Assembly: GCA_038046465.1 (NCBI GenBank)
Contig: JBBSWB010000043.1
Coordinates: forward strand, 1 to 20,873
Source of the DNA: JBBSWB01 sp038046465
GTDB lineage: Archaea; Nanobdellota; Nanobdellia; Woesearchaeales; GW2011-AR9
Direction: 5' to 3'
DNA length: 20,873 bases
The notes beneath the pieces are model-generated. The model did no database searches, was not told the DNA's origin, and worked only from the letters and a program-made list of their open reading frames with translations. Below, in pieces: positions 7,031 to 14,642 of the stretch. A program made the position numbers and the translations under genes. How positions within the stretch are numbered: position 1 is the stretch's first letter; every line of letters starts with the position of its first letter.

Positions 7031-7807
7031 ATGAAACTCGAAAAAGTCAAGGAAGAGAAAAAGAAGAATAAATTAGTCGTTCTACTTAAAGGCAGTACTG
7101 AACCTTTTGCGAATACTATCCGCAGGTTGATTATGGAAGAAGTTCCCACCTTAGCCGTAGAATTTGTAGAAATTAAAGACAATGGTTCTGCTTTGTATGA
7201 TGAGATGCTTGCTCTTCGTTTAGGATTAATCCCAATCAAAACCGACTTAAAAAGTTACCGCCTGCCTAAGAATCAAGAAGAAATTGATGAAAAAGGCGCA
7301 GCTTGCACTTTACAGATAAAATTAAAATCAAGCAAGAAAGGCTATGTTTATGCTGAAGAAGCAGAAAGTGCCGATCCAAAATGTACTTTTGCATACGAAA
7401 AGATGCCCGTAGTTAAATTACTGGCAAAACAAAAAATAGATCTGACCATGACTGCAGTTATGGGCAAAGGAAAAGAACATTCCAAATGGGCTCCCGGATT
7501 AGTTTATTACAAAAGAGAACCAGTAGTTAAAGTTGGTAAGGTTCAGGATCCAGCAAAAATTGCTGAATTATGTACGGACGGAGTTTTCAAAGTTAAAGAT
7601 CACAAAGTAGAATTAATCCAAGAAAAAGTATATGACAGTAATCTATTAGACACTTATGCTGAAGCAGATAAAGGCATTACTCTTGAATACACTGATAATT
7701 TAGTGTTTTATGTAGAAAGTTGGGGGCAATTGACCTGTAAAGAAATGCTCCACACTAGTGCAGAAATACTTATTGAAAAAATAGAAGAATTCGAAAAGAT
7801 GATCTAA
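7031..7807 (+). CDS. rpo3: DNA-directed RNA polymerase subunit Rpo3 (RpoD)
   Basis: Alpha-like assembly subunit of archaeal RNA polymerase, partner of Rpo11 (encoded at 1610). Visible signatures are ANTIRRLIMEEVPTLAVE near residue 27 (the dimerisation segment), NGSALYDEMLALRLGLIP and the C-terminal helix EMLHTSAEILIEKIEEF. Some archaeal homologues have an inserted ferredoxin-like domain with cysteine clusters. Here only scattered single cysteines occur, so no iron-sulfur cluster is expected. The TAA stop is one base before the eL18 start, indicating translational coupling. Confidence 0.96.
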   Translation: MKLEKVKEEKKKNKLVVLLKGSTEPFANTIRRLIMEEVPTLAVEFVEIKDNGSALYDEMLALRLGLIPIKTDLKSYRLPKNQEEIDEKGAACTLQIKLKSSKKGYVYAEEAESADPKCTFAYEKMPVVKLLAKQKIDLTMTAVMGKGKEHSKWAPGLVYYKREPVVKVGKVQDPAKIAELCTDGVFKVKDHKVELIQEKVYDSNLLDTYAEADKGITLEYTDNLVFYVESWGQLTCKEMLHTSAEILIEKIEEFEKMI

Positions 7808-7808
7808 A

Positions 7809-8168
7809 ATGGTTAAATTAACTGGTCCTTCAAATTACCAATTGCAAAAATTGCTCGTCGAGCTAGAAGGTGCTGGCAAAACCAATAAATTTTGGAAAAG
7901 AATTGCTAAAGACCTTAACAAACCTACCCGATTAAGAAGAACCATTAATGTTTATAAAATTGATAAATTCGCCCGTGATGGAGAAACTATCGTAGTTCCA
8001 GGAAAAGTATTAAGTGTTGGAGAAATCAGCAAGAAAGTTGAAGTTGCTGCCCTTAATTTTTCCCAGGAAGCTAAACGAAAAATCACCGAAGCAAAAGGAA
8101 AAACCTTGTCTATTCAAGAATTATGGGAAAAAAATCCAGAAGGTAAAAAGGTGAGGATTTTAGGATGA
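7809..8168 (+). CDS. rpl18e: Large ribosomal subunit protein eL18
   Basis: Archaeal/eukaryotic 50S protein. The 119-residue length and the segments FWKRIAKDLNKPTR, VPGKVLSVGEI and the C-terminal GKKVRILG fit the family. It starts one base after rpo3 and ends with TGA at 8166-8168, just before a perfect hairpin in the gap to uL13. The rpo3-eL18-uL13-uS9-rpo10 order is the conserved archaeal one. Confidence 0.94.
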   Translation: MVKLTGPSNYQLQKLLVELEGAGKTNKFWKRIAKDLNKPTRLRRTINVYKIDKFARDGETIVVPGKVLSVGEISKKVEVAALNFSQEAKRKITEAKGKTLSIQELWEKNPEGKKVRILG

Positions 8169-8192
8169 TAAAAATGAAAACTATCATTTTTA
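8169..8192 (+). terminator. Hairpin with T-run between eL18 and uL13
   Basis: TAAAAATGA (8169-8177) and TCATTTTTA (8184-8192) form a perfect 9-bp stem around a 6-base loop, with the 3' arm containing five T residues. It starts one base after the eL18 stop. It looks like an internal terminator or attenuator, or an RNA-processing site, within the operon. Confidence 0.5.
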
Positions 8193-8194
8193 GC

Positions 8195-8224
8195 ATGCCA
8201 AAAACCAGGAGTTTTTTAGCATGA
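8195..8224 (+). CDS. Possible 9-residue leader ORF before uL13
   Basis: ATG at 8195 opens MPKTRSFLA, whose TGA stop (8222-8224) overlaps the uL13 ATG (8221) as ATGA. The mini-ORF contains the AGGAG (8207-8211) that should serve uL13. It has no clear ribosome site of its own. TTTTTAGCATG occurs at both starts (8187-8197 and 8213-8223), so the mini-ORF may instead reflect a short local duplication of the start region. Confidence 0.25.
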   Translation: MPKTRSFLA

Positions 8225-8643
8225 AAATTTATAACGGAGAAGGAATGATCTTAGGACGATTAGCTGCACATGCAGCAAAAGATGCCTTACTGGGTGAAGA
8301 AGTTCAAGTAGTTAATTGTGAAAAAATAATTATCAGTGGTAGAAAAACCAATACCTTTGCCCATGAAAAAGAAAAATGGGATCGTCGAGGTTATCCTTCC
8401 AGAAGTCCAAAGTATTCACGCTTACCCGATAAGTTTGTCCGTTTAGCTATCCGAGGAATGCTTCCTTGGCAGTTTGCTCGAGGTAAAGCAGCTTATCGGC
8501 ACATCTTTTGCCATATCGGTATGCCTTCCGGAGTAAACGAAAAGGATTTAATTGTTTTAAAAAATTCCTCAGCTAAAAAATTACCAACTTTAAAATATAT
8601 CACCGTTGGAGAAATTTGCCGACATTTAGGCGGAAAAATATAA
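8221..8643 (+). CDS. rpl13: Large ribosomal subunit protein uL13
   Basis: 50S protein; archaeal form of 140 residues. Recognised by GMILGRLAAHAAKDAL at the N-terminus, VVNCEKIIISGRK in the first third and the RGMLPWQFARGKAAYRH segment. The chosen ATG has AGGAG nine bases upstream. It follows eL18 after a 52-base gap, the longest in the operon, which contains a hairpin and a mini-ORF and may allow separate control of the downstream genes. uS9 follows after 18 bases. Confidence 0.95.
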   Translation: MKIYNGEGMILGRLAAHAAKDALLGEEVQVVNCEKIIISGRKTNTFAHEKEKWDRRGYPSRSPKYSRLPDKFVRLAIRGMLPWQFARGKAAYRHIFCHIGMPSGVNEKDLIVLKNSSAKKLPTLKYITVGEICRHLGGKI

Positions 8644-8661
8644 TAATTAAATGGATGTAAA

Positions 8662-9060
8662 ATGACTGGAAAAAAAATTCAAAAACAAGGAAAAAGAAAA
8701 CGAGCAGTAGCTAGGGCTACTTTAAATGAAGGAAAAGGAAAAATAAAAATTAACGGACAATACTTAAACAGTTACAGCAACAGCATTTTAAGATTAAGAG
8801 TTTCTGAACCATTAACTTTAGCTGGCGAAATTGCTAATAAAATTGATTTAGATGTAAAAGTTGCCGGCGGAGGCATCAACGGACAAGCAGATGCAGTTAG
8901 ACTAGCAATTGCCCGAGCTTTAGTTCAATACGAACCTAAACTTAAAAGTGTATTTGAAGATTACGATCGATTATTGTTAGTTGCAGATATCCGTAGAAAA
9001 GAAACCTGCAAGCCAAACGATTCCAAAGCAAGAGCTAAGCGGCAGAAATCATACAGATGA
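8662..9060 (+). CDS. rps9: Small ribosomal subunit protein uS9
   Basis: 30S head protein whose C-terminal tail reaches the P-site tRNA. Signatures are GKRKRAVARATLNEGKGK at the start, VAGGGINGQADAVRLAIARA in the middle and the basic C-terminus ending KRQKSYR, intact as needed for function. The length of 132 residues is normal. It ends with TGA, showing TGA is a stop in this genome, and lies 13 bases before rpo10. Confidence 0.96.
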   Translation: MTGKKIQKQGKRKRAVARATLNEGKGKIKINGQYLNSYSNSILRLRVSEPLTLAGEIANKIDLDVKVAGGGINGQADAVRLAIARALVQYEPKLKSVFEDYDRLLLVADIRRKETCKPNDSKARAKRQKSYR

Positions 9061-9073
9061 GGATATAATAAAA

Positions 9074-9271
9074 ATGATAATACCTATTCGTTGTTTTTCA
9101 TGCGGTAAACCCGTCGGACATTTGTGGGAAGAATACAAAGAACGAGTAAATAAAGGCGAAGAGCCTAAAAAAGTAATGGATTCTTTGGGATTAGATAGGT
9201 ATTGTTGCCGCGGATTATTCTTAGGACACGTTGATTTATTAGATACTGCTGGCGAATTTAAAAGAAGTTAG
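9074..9271 (+). CDS. rpo10: DNA-directed RNA polymerase subunit Rpo10 (RpoN)
   Basis: Zinc-binding subunit that bridges the Rpo3-Rpo11 platform to the large subunits. The 65 residues show the invariant IPIRCFSCGKP (C7, C10) and RYCCR (C44, C45) zinc ligands and the end VDLLD. The frame is open upstream to 8981, but ATG 9074 gives the conserved MIIPIRCFSCG start and is preceded by GAGGAT, so the longer reading overlapping uS9 is rejected. In many archaea rpoK and uS2 follow; here an unrecognised gene follows instead. Confidence 0.96.
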   Translation: MIIPIRCFSCGKPVGHLWEEYKERVNKGEEPKKVMDSLGLDRYCCRGLFLGHVDLLDTAGEFKRS

Positions 9272-9279
9272 GAGGAAAA

Positions 9280-9579
9280 ATGGTTCAGATAAAAGTAGTT
9301 AACCGCACACAAGGAGCAGATCTTACAGATAAAGTAAGGGTTTATTTAAGAACTACTGAAGCACTTTTAGTTGCTTCGCCAGATGGCAGAAAGTTATCTC
9401 AAGATTCAATTTGGCTAACTGGACGTATTAACGAATGGGTCTATCATTTGAATGATACTACTTTAGTAATGAAACTTATACCTAGTGCAGGAACAATAAC
9501 TTTTGTATTCGCAACTGCAGGAAAATATTCTGGAACTGTTTTTAACGATTTGCAAGGTATTTTAGATCAATACCAATAA
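9280..9579 (+). CDS. Hypothetical beta-rich protein at the operon end
   Basis: I do not recognise this 99-residue protein. GGAGG five bases before the ATG is the strongest Shine-Dalgarno in the operon, and the start lies 8 bases after rpo10, so it is surely translated from the operon mRNA. It has no cysteines, signal peptide or membrane segment. The sequence alternates hydrophobic and polar residues, suggesting a small beta-sheet domain with one C-terminal helix (NDLQGILDQY). Its place among ribosomal and polymerase genes hints at a role in gene expression, but nothing in the sequence shows it. Confidence 0.75.
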   Translation: MVQIKVVNRTQGADLTDKVRVYLRTTEALLVASPDGRKLSQDSIWLTGRINEWVYHLNDTTLVMKLIPSAGTITFVFATAGKYSGTVFNDLQGILDQYQ

Positions 9580-9610
9580 TTATTTTTAAATTTATTAAAG
9601 TTCTTTTTAC

Positions 9611-9641
9611 TTCTTGAATAATTGAACTATATACTCAAGAA
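9611..9641 (+). repeat. Inverted repeat after the ribosomal operon
   Basis: TTCTTGA (9611-9617) and TCAAGAA (9635-9641) are perfect complements separated by 17 bases. It sits in an AT-rich gap with T-runs (9582-9607), after the operon and 11 bases before the TATA box of the next gene. It could be part of the terminator region or an operator for that gene. Confidence 0.4.
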
Positions 9642-9654
9642 TATACTAAAGTTA

Positions 9655-9662
9655 TTTAAATA
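9655..9662 (+). promoter_or_regulatory. TATA box of the 9683 gene
   Basis: TTTAAATA is centred about 25 bases before ATG 9683; leaderless spacing. Confidence 0.55.
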
Positions 9663-9682
9663 AACGGCAATTAAGATTAAAA

Positions 9683-9919
9683 ATGATAAAATACGGAACT
9701 CCTGCGGGCAAGTACTTCTCTGGATTAGTTGTAGCTAGTGCGATCTCTACCGGAGTAATGCTGCAGCAGGTTCCTGAAAGTATAACTCGCTGGGAATATC
9801 TTCAAGAGTGCAGGAAAGAAAACAAATCCATTGACGCCATCGTTGATTCTTCAATTAACCCTGCAGAATCAATTTGCCAAACGGCACGGGAATATTTAAA
9901 AAGAATGTTTTTCTACTAA
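9683..9919 (+). CDS. Small membrane-anchored hypothetical protein
   Basis: This protein of 78 residues is not recognised. Residues about 11-28 (KYFSGLVVASAISTGVML) are hydrophobic and would form one membrane helix or an uncleaved signal. The rest is polar and contains two cysteines (C43 and C65) that could form a disulfide if the tail faces outside. It has its own promoter with leaderless spacing, and an inverted repeat lies just upstream. Codon use resembles its neighbours. It is separated from the helicase gene by 70 bases containing a palindrome. Confidence 0.6.
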   Translation: MIKYGTPAGKYFSGLVVASAISTGVMLQQVPESITRWEYLQECRKENKSIDAIVDSSINPAESICQTAREYLKRMFFY

Positions 9920-9942
9920 GTATATTAATCGTTAATAAAAAC

Positions 9943-9960
9943 AGATTTAGGTATAAATCT
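9943..9960 (+). promoter_or_regulatory. Helicase promoter with a palindrome over the TATA box
   Basis: AGATTTA (9943-9949) and TAAATCT (9954-9960) form a perfect 7-bp inverted repeat with a 4-base spacer. The TATA-like TATAAA at 9952-9957 lies inside it, about 35 bases before the ATG at 9990. A dimeric repressor bound here would block TBP. This is inference from position only. Confidence 0.45.
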
Positions 9961-9989
9961 AAAAAAGAGCTGGACTTAGATTTTAAATA

Positions 9990-11909
9990 ATGAAATTCAA
10001 AAATTTTATTTTAGATAAATTTCAAGAACAAGCCATTAAGGCTATTGAAGATAATCATTCTGTAGTTGTTTCTGCTCCTACGGGAAGCGGGAAAACTTTA
10101 ATTGCTGACTTTATCATTGACAAGCATAAAAACGATGATAAAAAAATAATTTATACTGCACCCATAAAAGCTCTTTCCAACCAGAAATATAAAGATTTTT
10201 CTAAAGAATATGGGGAAAGCAAAGTAGGTTTAATGACTGGAGATATCGTTATCAACTCCCAGGCAAAAATCTTGATCATGACCACGGAAATTTATCGGAA
10301 CATGGTCGTCAGCAATGAACAGGAAATTGAAAATGTAGCTTATGTAATTTTTGATGAAATTCATTACATTAATGATATTGAACGAGGATATGTATGGGAG
10401 GAATCAATTATTTACAGCCCAAAAAATATCCGCTTTCTCTGTCTCTCCGCAACCATTCCTAATGCGGAAGAATTCAGCCGCTGGATCAGGGCCATAAAAA
10501 AACATGCCGTAGATACGGTTATAGCTACAAAAAGAAATGTGCCTTTAGAACACCAATTTTATGATTTTGAATTGGGGATCACTACGTTAGAGAACATTAA
10601 AACAGCAAAAGATTCTTCCCGGCATTATAGCAAGGGAAAAAAGAATAAAAGAGATAAATTCCCGGTTCCTAATCATGTTGAATTAATTAAAGAGTTAGGC
10701 AGAGAAAAAATGCCAGCTTTATTTTTTAGTTTTTCTAGAAGAGATTGTCAGCTGAAAGCCCAAGAATTAGCTAAAGCCAACTTCTTTCCCCGCGATCCTT
10801 CTTTATCGATATTCATGAGCAAAAAGTTAGAAGATGCCCCTAGCGAAATTAGTAAACTAAAATCTACGCAGACCTTAAGGGAAACTATTTCACAGGGAAT
10901 AGCTTTCCACCACGCTGGGCTGTTGCCGGTAATCAAAGAAATTGTGGAAGAATTATTTAGCCAGGGAAAAATAAATGTTCTGTATACGACCGAAACGTTT
11001 GCGGTAGGCATTAACATGCCCGCAAAAACAGTCTGTTTTAACAGCCTGCGAAAATATGACGGATTTAATTTCCGGTACTTAAACACCAAAGAATATTTCC
11101 AGATTGCCGGAAGAGCGGGAAGAAGGGGCATTGATACGATCGGTTATGTGGTTAGCCTAATTTACCGCCCCACCTTTAATTATCAGGAAATTAAACGAAT
11201 CACCAGCAAAGATATTGAGCCGATCAAATCGCAATTTAGATTATCTATTAATACGGTCTTAAACTTGATCAATCTGCATACGCCTAAAGAGATTGAATAT
11301 ATTCTAAGATTAAGTTTTTACTCCTATCAGCAGTTTGGGGATAATTTTGCTAAAGTGCCCACCAAAGTATTGTTATCCAGATATTTCAGTATTGTAAAAA
11401 AATTAACTAAATTTGATTATATTAAAAACGGACAATTAACGGAGAAAGGGCATTTCTCTTCCAAAGTTTTTGCGGATGAAATCACTCTGGGAGAAATATT
11501 TGCAACTGGATTTGCCGATCAGTTGGACGAATACCAAATCTTGTTGATTCTAGCCTGTTTAGTGTACGAGCCCAGAATAAATCATCAATTTAAGCAGGAA
11601 TTCAAAGATGAAGAATTAAAAGGGCTAAGAACTTTACTGAATGCTGACGAATATTTATCTAGAGAAGAAAAGTTTGAAAATCTAACTACTATGACTGCGC
11701 TTATTTATCCGCTGATCAAAGGGCAGAGTTTCTTTGAAGTGATTAAATTAACTAATTTATTGGAAGGCGATTTGATTAGACTATACGCCCAGATTACCGA
11801 CAGGCTAGGACAGATCAGAAAAGCAACCACCGAACATAAGCTGCTCAACAAGATTGAAAACTGCAAGGGCATGGTGGACCAAGTATTAGAAGGGATATAT
11901 TTGGTGTAG
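9990..11909 (+). CDS. Ski2/Mtr4-type SF2 RNA helicase
   Basis: ATP-dependent 3'-5' helicase of the Ski2-like group, probably acting on RNA in decay or processing, as archaeal Ski2 proteins do with exosome or RNase J partners. Motif I APTGSGKT is at 29-36, the Walker B DEIH at 122-125 (followed by an Mtr4/Ski2-like YINDIERGYVWEE), SAT at 153-155, FHHAGLLP near 306-313, the FAVGINMPAK motif at 337-346 and motif VI QIAGRAGRRG at 371-380. The C-terminal 250 residues are helical. At 639 residues it lacks the long arch insertion of eukaryotic Mtr4. Hel308 (DNA repair) is the main alternative, but the region after DEIH fits Ski2/Mtr4 better. Monocistronic, convergent with thrS. Confidence 0.88.
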   Translation: MKFKNFILDKFQEQAIKAIEDNHSVVVSAPTGSGKTLIADFIIDKHKNDDKKIIYTAPIKALSNQKYKDFSKEYGESKVGLMTGDIVINSQAKILIMTTEIYRNMVVSNEQEIENVAYVIFDEIHYINDIERGYVWEESIIYSPKNIRFLCLSATIPNAEEFSRWIRAIKKHAVDTVIATKRNVPLEHQFYDFELGITTLENIKTAKDSSRHYSKGKKNKRDKFPVPNHVELIKELGREKMPALFFSFSRRDCQLKAQELAKANFFPRDPSLSIFMSKKLEDAPSEISKLKSTQTLRETISQGIAFHHAGLLPVIKEIVEELFSQGKINVLYTTETFAVGINMPAKTVCFNSLRKYDGFNFRYLNTKEYFQIAGRAGRRGIDTIGYVVSLIYRPTFNYQEIKRITSKDIEPIKSQFRLSINTVLNLINLHTPKEIEYILRLSFYSYQQFGDNFAKVPTKVLLSRYFSIVKKLTKFDYIKNGQLTEKGHFSSKVFADEITLGEIFATGFADQLDEYQILLILACLVYEPRINHQFKQEFKDEELKGLRTLLNADEYLSREEKFENLTTMTALIYPLIKGQSFFEVIKLTNLLEGDLIRLYAQITDRLGQIRKATTEHKLLNKIENCKGMVDQVLEGIYLV

Positions 11910-11967
11910 AGAGTTAATAAAAAAAGTTTAATATAAAGCTATTAAATCAAGAAAAATATTTTAAATC

Positions 11968-13683
11968 TTACTTCATCTCCCTCTTCTTAATCTCTTCCTG
12001 CAGCTGCACAATAAACTTCTCAATCGCTAACCCGAACACTACATCTCCTTTCCTGCTCCTAACTGCTAAAGTATTCTTCTCAACTTCTTTGTCGCCAATA
12101 GTGACCATGTAATTTATTTTTTCCATTTGGGCATCACGGATCTTTTTGCCGATCGTCTCAGTGCGGCTATCTAATTCAACCCGCACTCCAGCTTCTTTCA
12201 ATTTCTCCGTAACTTTCTCAGCAAAAGGAATATTTCTATCCGTAACCGTTAAAACTTTAACCTGCACGGGACTTAACCATAAGGGGAAGCGGCCGTTTAA
12301 ATGTTCAGTCATTATGCCAATAAATCGTTCGATAGAACCATAAATAACTCGGTGCAGCATAATCGGCCGTTTTAATTTTCCTTCATTGTCGGCATATTCT
12401 AAATCAAATCGTTCCGGCATAGCCATATCTAACTGGATAGTGGAACACTGCCAAGTTCGGTCTAATGAATCTTTTAAATGGAAATCAATTTTAGGCCCAT
12501 AGAAAGCACCATCGCCTTTATTGATCTTATAAGTCATCTTCTTATTTTTCAAAACCTTTTCTAAGATGCTCTCAGTTAAATCCCATATTTTATCGCTGCC
12601 CACCCGTTTTTCTGGGCGAGTGGATAATTCAATATGGTCTAGAGTTATATCAAAAGTAGCAAACATTTCTGTGATTAAATTGATAATCTTTCCAACTTCA
12701 TCTTCAATCTGTTCTTCCGTACAAAAAATATGCGCATCATCTTGGGTGAATTGAATTACTCTAAATAGACCAGCTAACACCCCGGACAATTCCTGCCGGT
12801 GCACAACACCCAATTCTCCTACGCGTAAGGGTAAATCTTTATATGATTTGGAAGAAGATTTATAGACCAACATTCCCCCGGGACAATTCATAGGCTTAAC
12901 CGCAAACATTCTTTTTTCGTATTCAGTCAAAAAAATATTTTCTTTGTATTTATTCCAATGCCCGGATAACAGCCATAACTTTTTATCCATAATCTGGGGA
13001 GTAGAAATTTCCTGATACCCTGCTTTTTGATGAACTTCCCGCCAGTAATCAATTAGTAAATTTTTAATCAATAAGCCTTTATTATGCCAGAAGACCATGC
13101 CCGGAGCAACTTCATTAAAACTCCATAAATCTAAATTTTTTCCAATGATGCGGTGATCATTTTCTTTTAATTTAGAAGCATCTAACCTAGACCGAGAGAT
13201 TTGATTTAATAAAGATTTTATTTCTGCTTCGGTCAATTCTTTTTCATCAACTTTTCCGCTGCCTTCTACACTGAATTCCCGGCTTAATTCGGACAGCGGA
13301 TGCCCTTTGCAGGAAAGAGTAAATGATTTATACCAACCGAAAGGCGCTCGCGTAACCGAAAACTTCTCGGCCAGCAGCTTTTCTGCTTCTTTCAATAGAT
13401 TTTCGGCAGCTTGAGGATTAGATAGGCTAGAACTTAAATGAGCATAAGGATATAGAACAATTTTTTTAGCATTGATCTGTTGAGCGATATTCTTGATTTC
13501 CTGAACATATTTTTCAGTAACTACTTTAAGATTATTTTCATCTCTTTTTTCTACGGCGGTGAAAATAACCAAACATTCTTCTACGCGGTGCTTGCCTTCT
13601 TTGATGCCTTCTTCGGCGGTTTTAATCGCTTTTTTCTTAGATTCAAATTCAATGAAATCGGCATGAATAGTTAATATTTTCAT
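11968..13683 (-). CDS. thrS: Threonyl-tRNA synthetase (archaeal type)
   Basis: Charges tRNA-Thr. Residues 1 to about 140 form the archaeal DTD-like editing domain (start MKILTIHADF), which removes mischarged serine. The class II core has the zinc ligands C267 (MNCPGG), H318 (DDAH) and H444 (LHR), the motif 2 arginine in HRQELSG (R296) and motif 3 around GSIERFIG. The anticodon-binding domain spans about 471-571. The frame is open up to 13761, but ATG 13683 gives the conserved family start and lies about 27 bases below a TATA box; the extra 26 residues would be leader. 571 residues is slightly under the usual archaeal length of over 600, mainly through a short linker. Monocistronic. Confidence 0.95.
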   Translation of the reverse strand: MKILTIHADFIEFESKKKAIKTAEEGIKEGKHRVEECLVIFTAVEKRDENNLKVVTEKYVQEIKNIAQQINAKKIVLYPYAHLSSSLSNPQAAENLLKEAEKLLAEKFSVTRAPFGWYKSFTLSCKGHPLSELSREFSVEGSGKVDEKELTEAEIKSLLNQISRSRLDASKLKENDHRIIGKNLDLWSFNEVAPGMVFWHNKGLLIKNLLIDYWREVHQKAGYQEISTPQIMDKKLWLLSGHWNKYKENIFLTEYEKRMFAVKPMNCPGGMLVYKSSSKSYKDLPLRVGELGVVHRQELSGVLAGLFRVIQFTQDDAHIFCTEEQIEDEVGKIINLITEMFATFDITLDHIELSTRPEKRVGSDKIWDLTESILEKVLKNKKMTYKINKGDGAFYGPKIDFHLKDSLDRTWQCSTIQLDMAMPERFDLEYADNEGKLKRPIMLHRVIYGSIERFIGIMTEHLNGRFPLWLSPVQVKVLTVTDRNIPFAEKVTEKLKEAGVRVELDSRTETIGKKIRDAQMEKINYMVTIGDKEVEKNTLAVRSRKGDVVFGLAIEKFIVQLQEEIKKREMK

Positions 13684-13704
13684 CTTAACTGCTGAAAGTC
13701 TTTC

Positions 13705-13714
13705 TTTATTTAAA
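13705..13714 (-). promoter_or_regulatory. TATA box of thrS
   Basis: On the minus strand TTTAAATAAA is centred about 26 bases from ATG 13683. A second box at 13732-13738 (TTATAAA on the minus strand) would give a start near 13708 and a 25-base leader. Both favour the shorter thrS reading. Confidence 0.55.
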
Positions 13715-13775
13715 AAATATACGGAAATTTGTTTATAAGAACGCAAAAGAACCACTAACACGCATTATAACTAAA

Positions 13776-13961
13776 TTACAATAGCCCTCGTTCTTTCAAA
13801 TATCTTCTTGCACCAGATTTAAAATCTTTAGAGAACATATTCCTAAATAAAGAAGAACTGCCTTTGAATTGAGATTCTATAAGCTTTCTTTGCTGCTTAA
13901 ACAAGCTATTATCTTTCTCAATTTTCCGGGCATACAATTCCACGTAATCTAAATCATTCAT
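13776..13961 (-). CDS. Short partner protein of the nucleotidyltransferase module
   Basis: This 61-residue protein is entirely helical in character and charged, with a basic C-terminal half (the stretch GARRYLKERGLL ends it). It starts inside the end of the nucleotidyltransferase gene: the 8-base overlap ATGAATGA couples their translation. Short helical proteins paired with nucleotidyltransferases occur in prokaryotic toxin-antitoxin and minimal-NTase modules, which suggests it binds the upstream protein. There is no DNA-binding signature that I can name. Role inferred only from the pairing. Confidence 0.65.
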   Translation of the reverse strand: MNDLDYVELYARKIEKDNSLFKQQRKLIESQFKGSSSLFRNMFSKDFKSGARRYLKERGLL

Positions 13962-14541
13962 TTTCTATAATTGGCTTATACTTTTGAAAATTTTCTTCTG
14001 TAATGATCTTAGCAAAGAAAGTTCTTAAATGTTTCGCATCGGCTAAATCTTTTTTACTGCCAAGAATAATCTCTTTATACAAGATCTCAAACTCGATTGG
14101 GGGAATCTTAAACTCAAAGTCCTGAACCTTTATTTTCTGCGGATGATTAAACTCAAAAAACTTTGCTTTTTTAGTCTTGTTAATTGGGATAAACTCCATA
14201 TTAGGAAACATTTCATTAGCTTTAGCAAATCTAATATTCTGCAAATTCTGGATATAAGGATAAACTTCTTTTATCGAATCTCCTTGATAACACCAAAAGT
14301 TATTTTTTTGTAAATCATCAAACAACGCCCGAAATTTATTTTCATCCATTATGGGGACAAGAACATCAACATCTTCAGTTCCCCTAGTCCTCCCGGTAGA
14401 AATACTAACAAAACCGCTCACAATTAAGTAATCGGAATGCCTGTTAAGAACAGTTAAAAAATCCTTAACAAAGAGATCTAATTCGGTTAAATCTCTATTA
14501 ATAATAATAACTTCTCCCTCTAACTGGTAACCGGCCCCCAT
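13954..14541 (-). CDS. Nucleotidyltransferase-fold protein (toxin-antitoxin-like module)
   Basis: 195 residues with the nucleotidyltransferase signature near the N-terminus: SGF at 42-44, then RTRGTEDVDVLVP at 51-63, in which D57 and D59 are the expected metal-binding pair. A third acidic position may lie in MEFIPI. The rest is a mixed alpha/beta extension, as in archaeal DUF6036-like or AbiEii-like families that modify RNA or protein with a nucleotide. It is the first gene of a two-gene unit with the overlapping 61-residue gene and has its own TATA box, divergent from the PIG-L gene. Substrate unknown. The toxin reading is plausible but unproved; a housekeeping nucleotidyltransferase is the alternative. 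Confidence 0.75.
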   Translation of the reverse strand: MGAGYQLEGEVIIINRDLTELDLFVKDFLTVLNRHSDYLIVSGFVSISTGRTRGTEDVDVLVPIMDENKFRALFDDLQKNNFWCYQGDSIKEVYPYIQNLQNIRFAKANEMFPNMEFIPINKTKKAKFFEFNHPQKIKVQDFEFKIPPIEFEILYKEIILGSKKDLADAKHLRTFFAKIITEENFQKYKPIIENE

Positions 14542-14564
14542 ATCTATTTTAAGTTTATAGTATT

Positions 14565-14571
14565 ATTTAAA
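14565..14571 (-). promoter_or_regulatory. TATA box of the nucleotidyltransferase module
   Basis: ATTTAAA (TTTAAAT on the minus strand) is centred about 27 bases from ATG 14541; leaderless spacing. The 101-base divergent gap to the PIG-L gene shows only a weak plus-strand box (CTTAAAG, about 14614-14620). Confidence 0.5.
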
Positions 14572-14642
14572 CCTACCTATGGCGATTTAATTTAGTACAT
14601 AAAACAAAAAACTTCTTAAAGCCAAAAAATATCCCTTAATAA

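Noticed and set aside
8981..9073. N-terminal extension of rpo10 overlapping uS9
   Set aside because: Rpo10 always starts at the MIIPIRCFSCG segment; the extension is uS9 coding sequence in another frame.
10748..11131. Antisense 127-codon frame within the helicase gene (and similar antisense frames in thrS, polX and uS4)
   Set aside because: They are mirror frames of strongly conserved genes with no start signals or plausible protein features.
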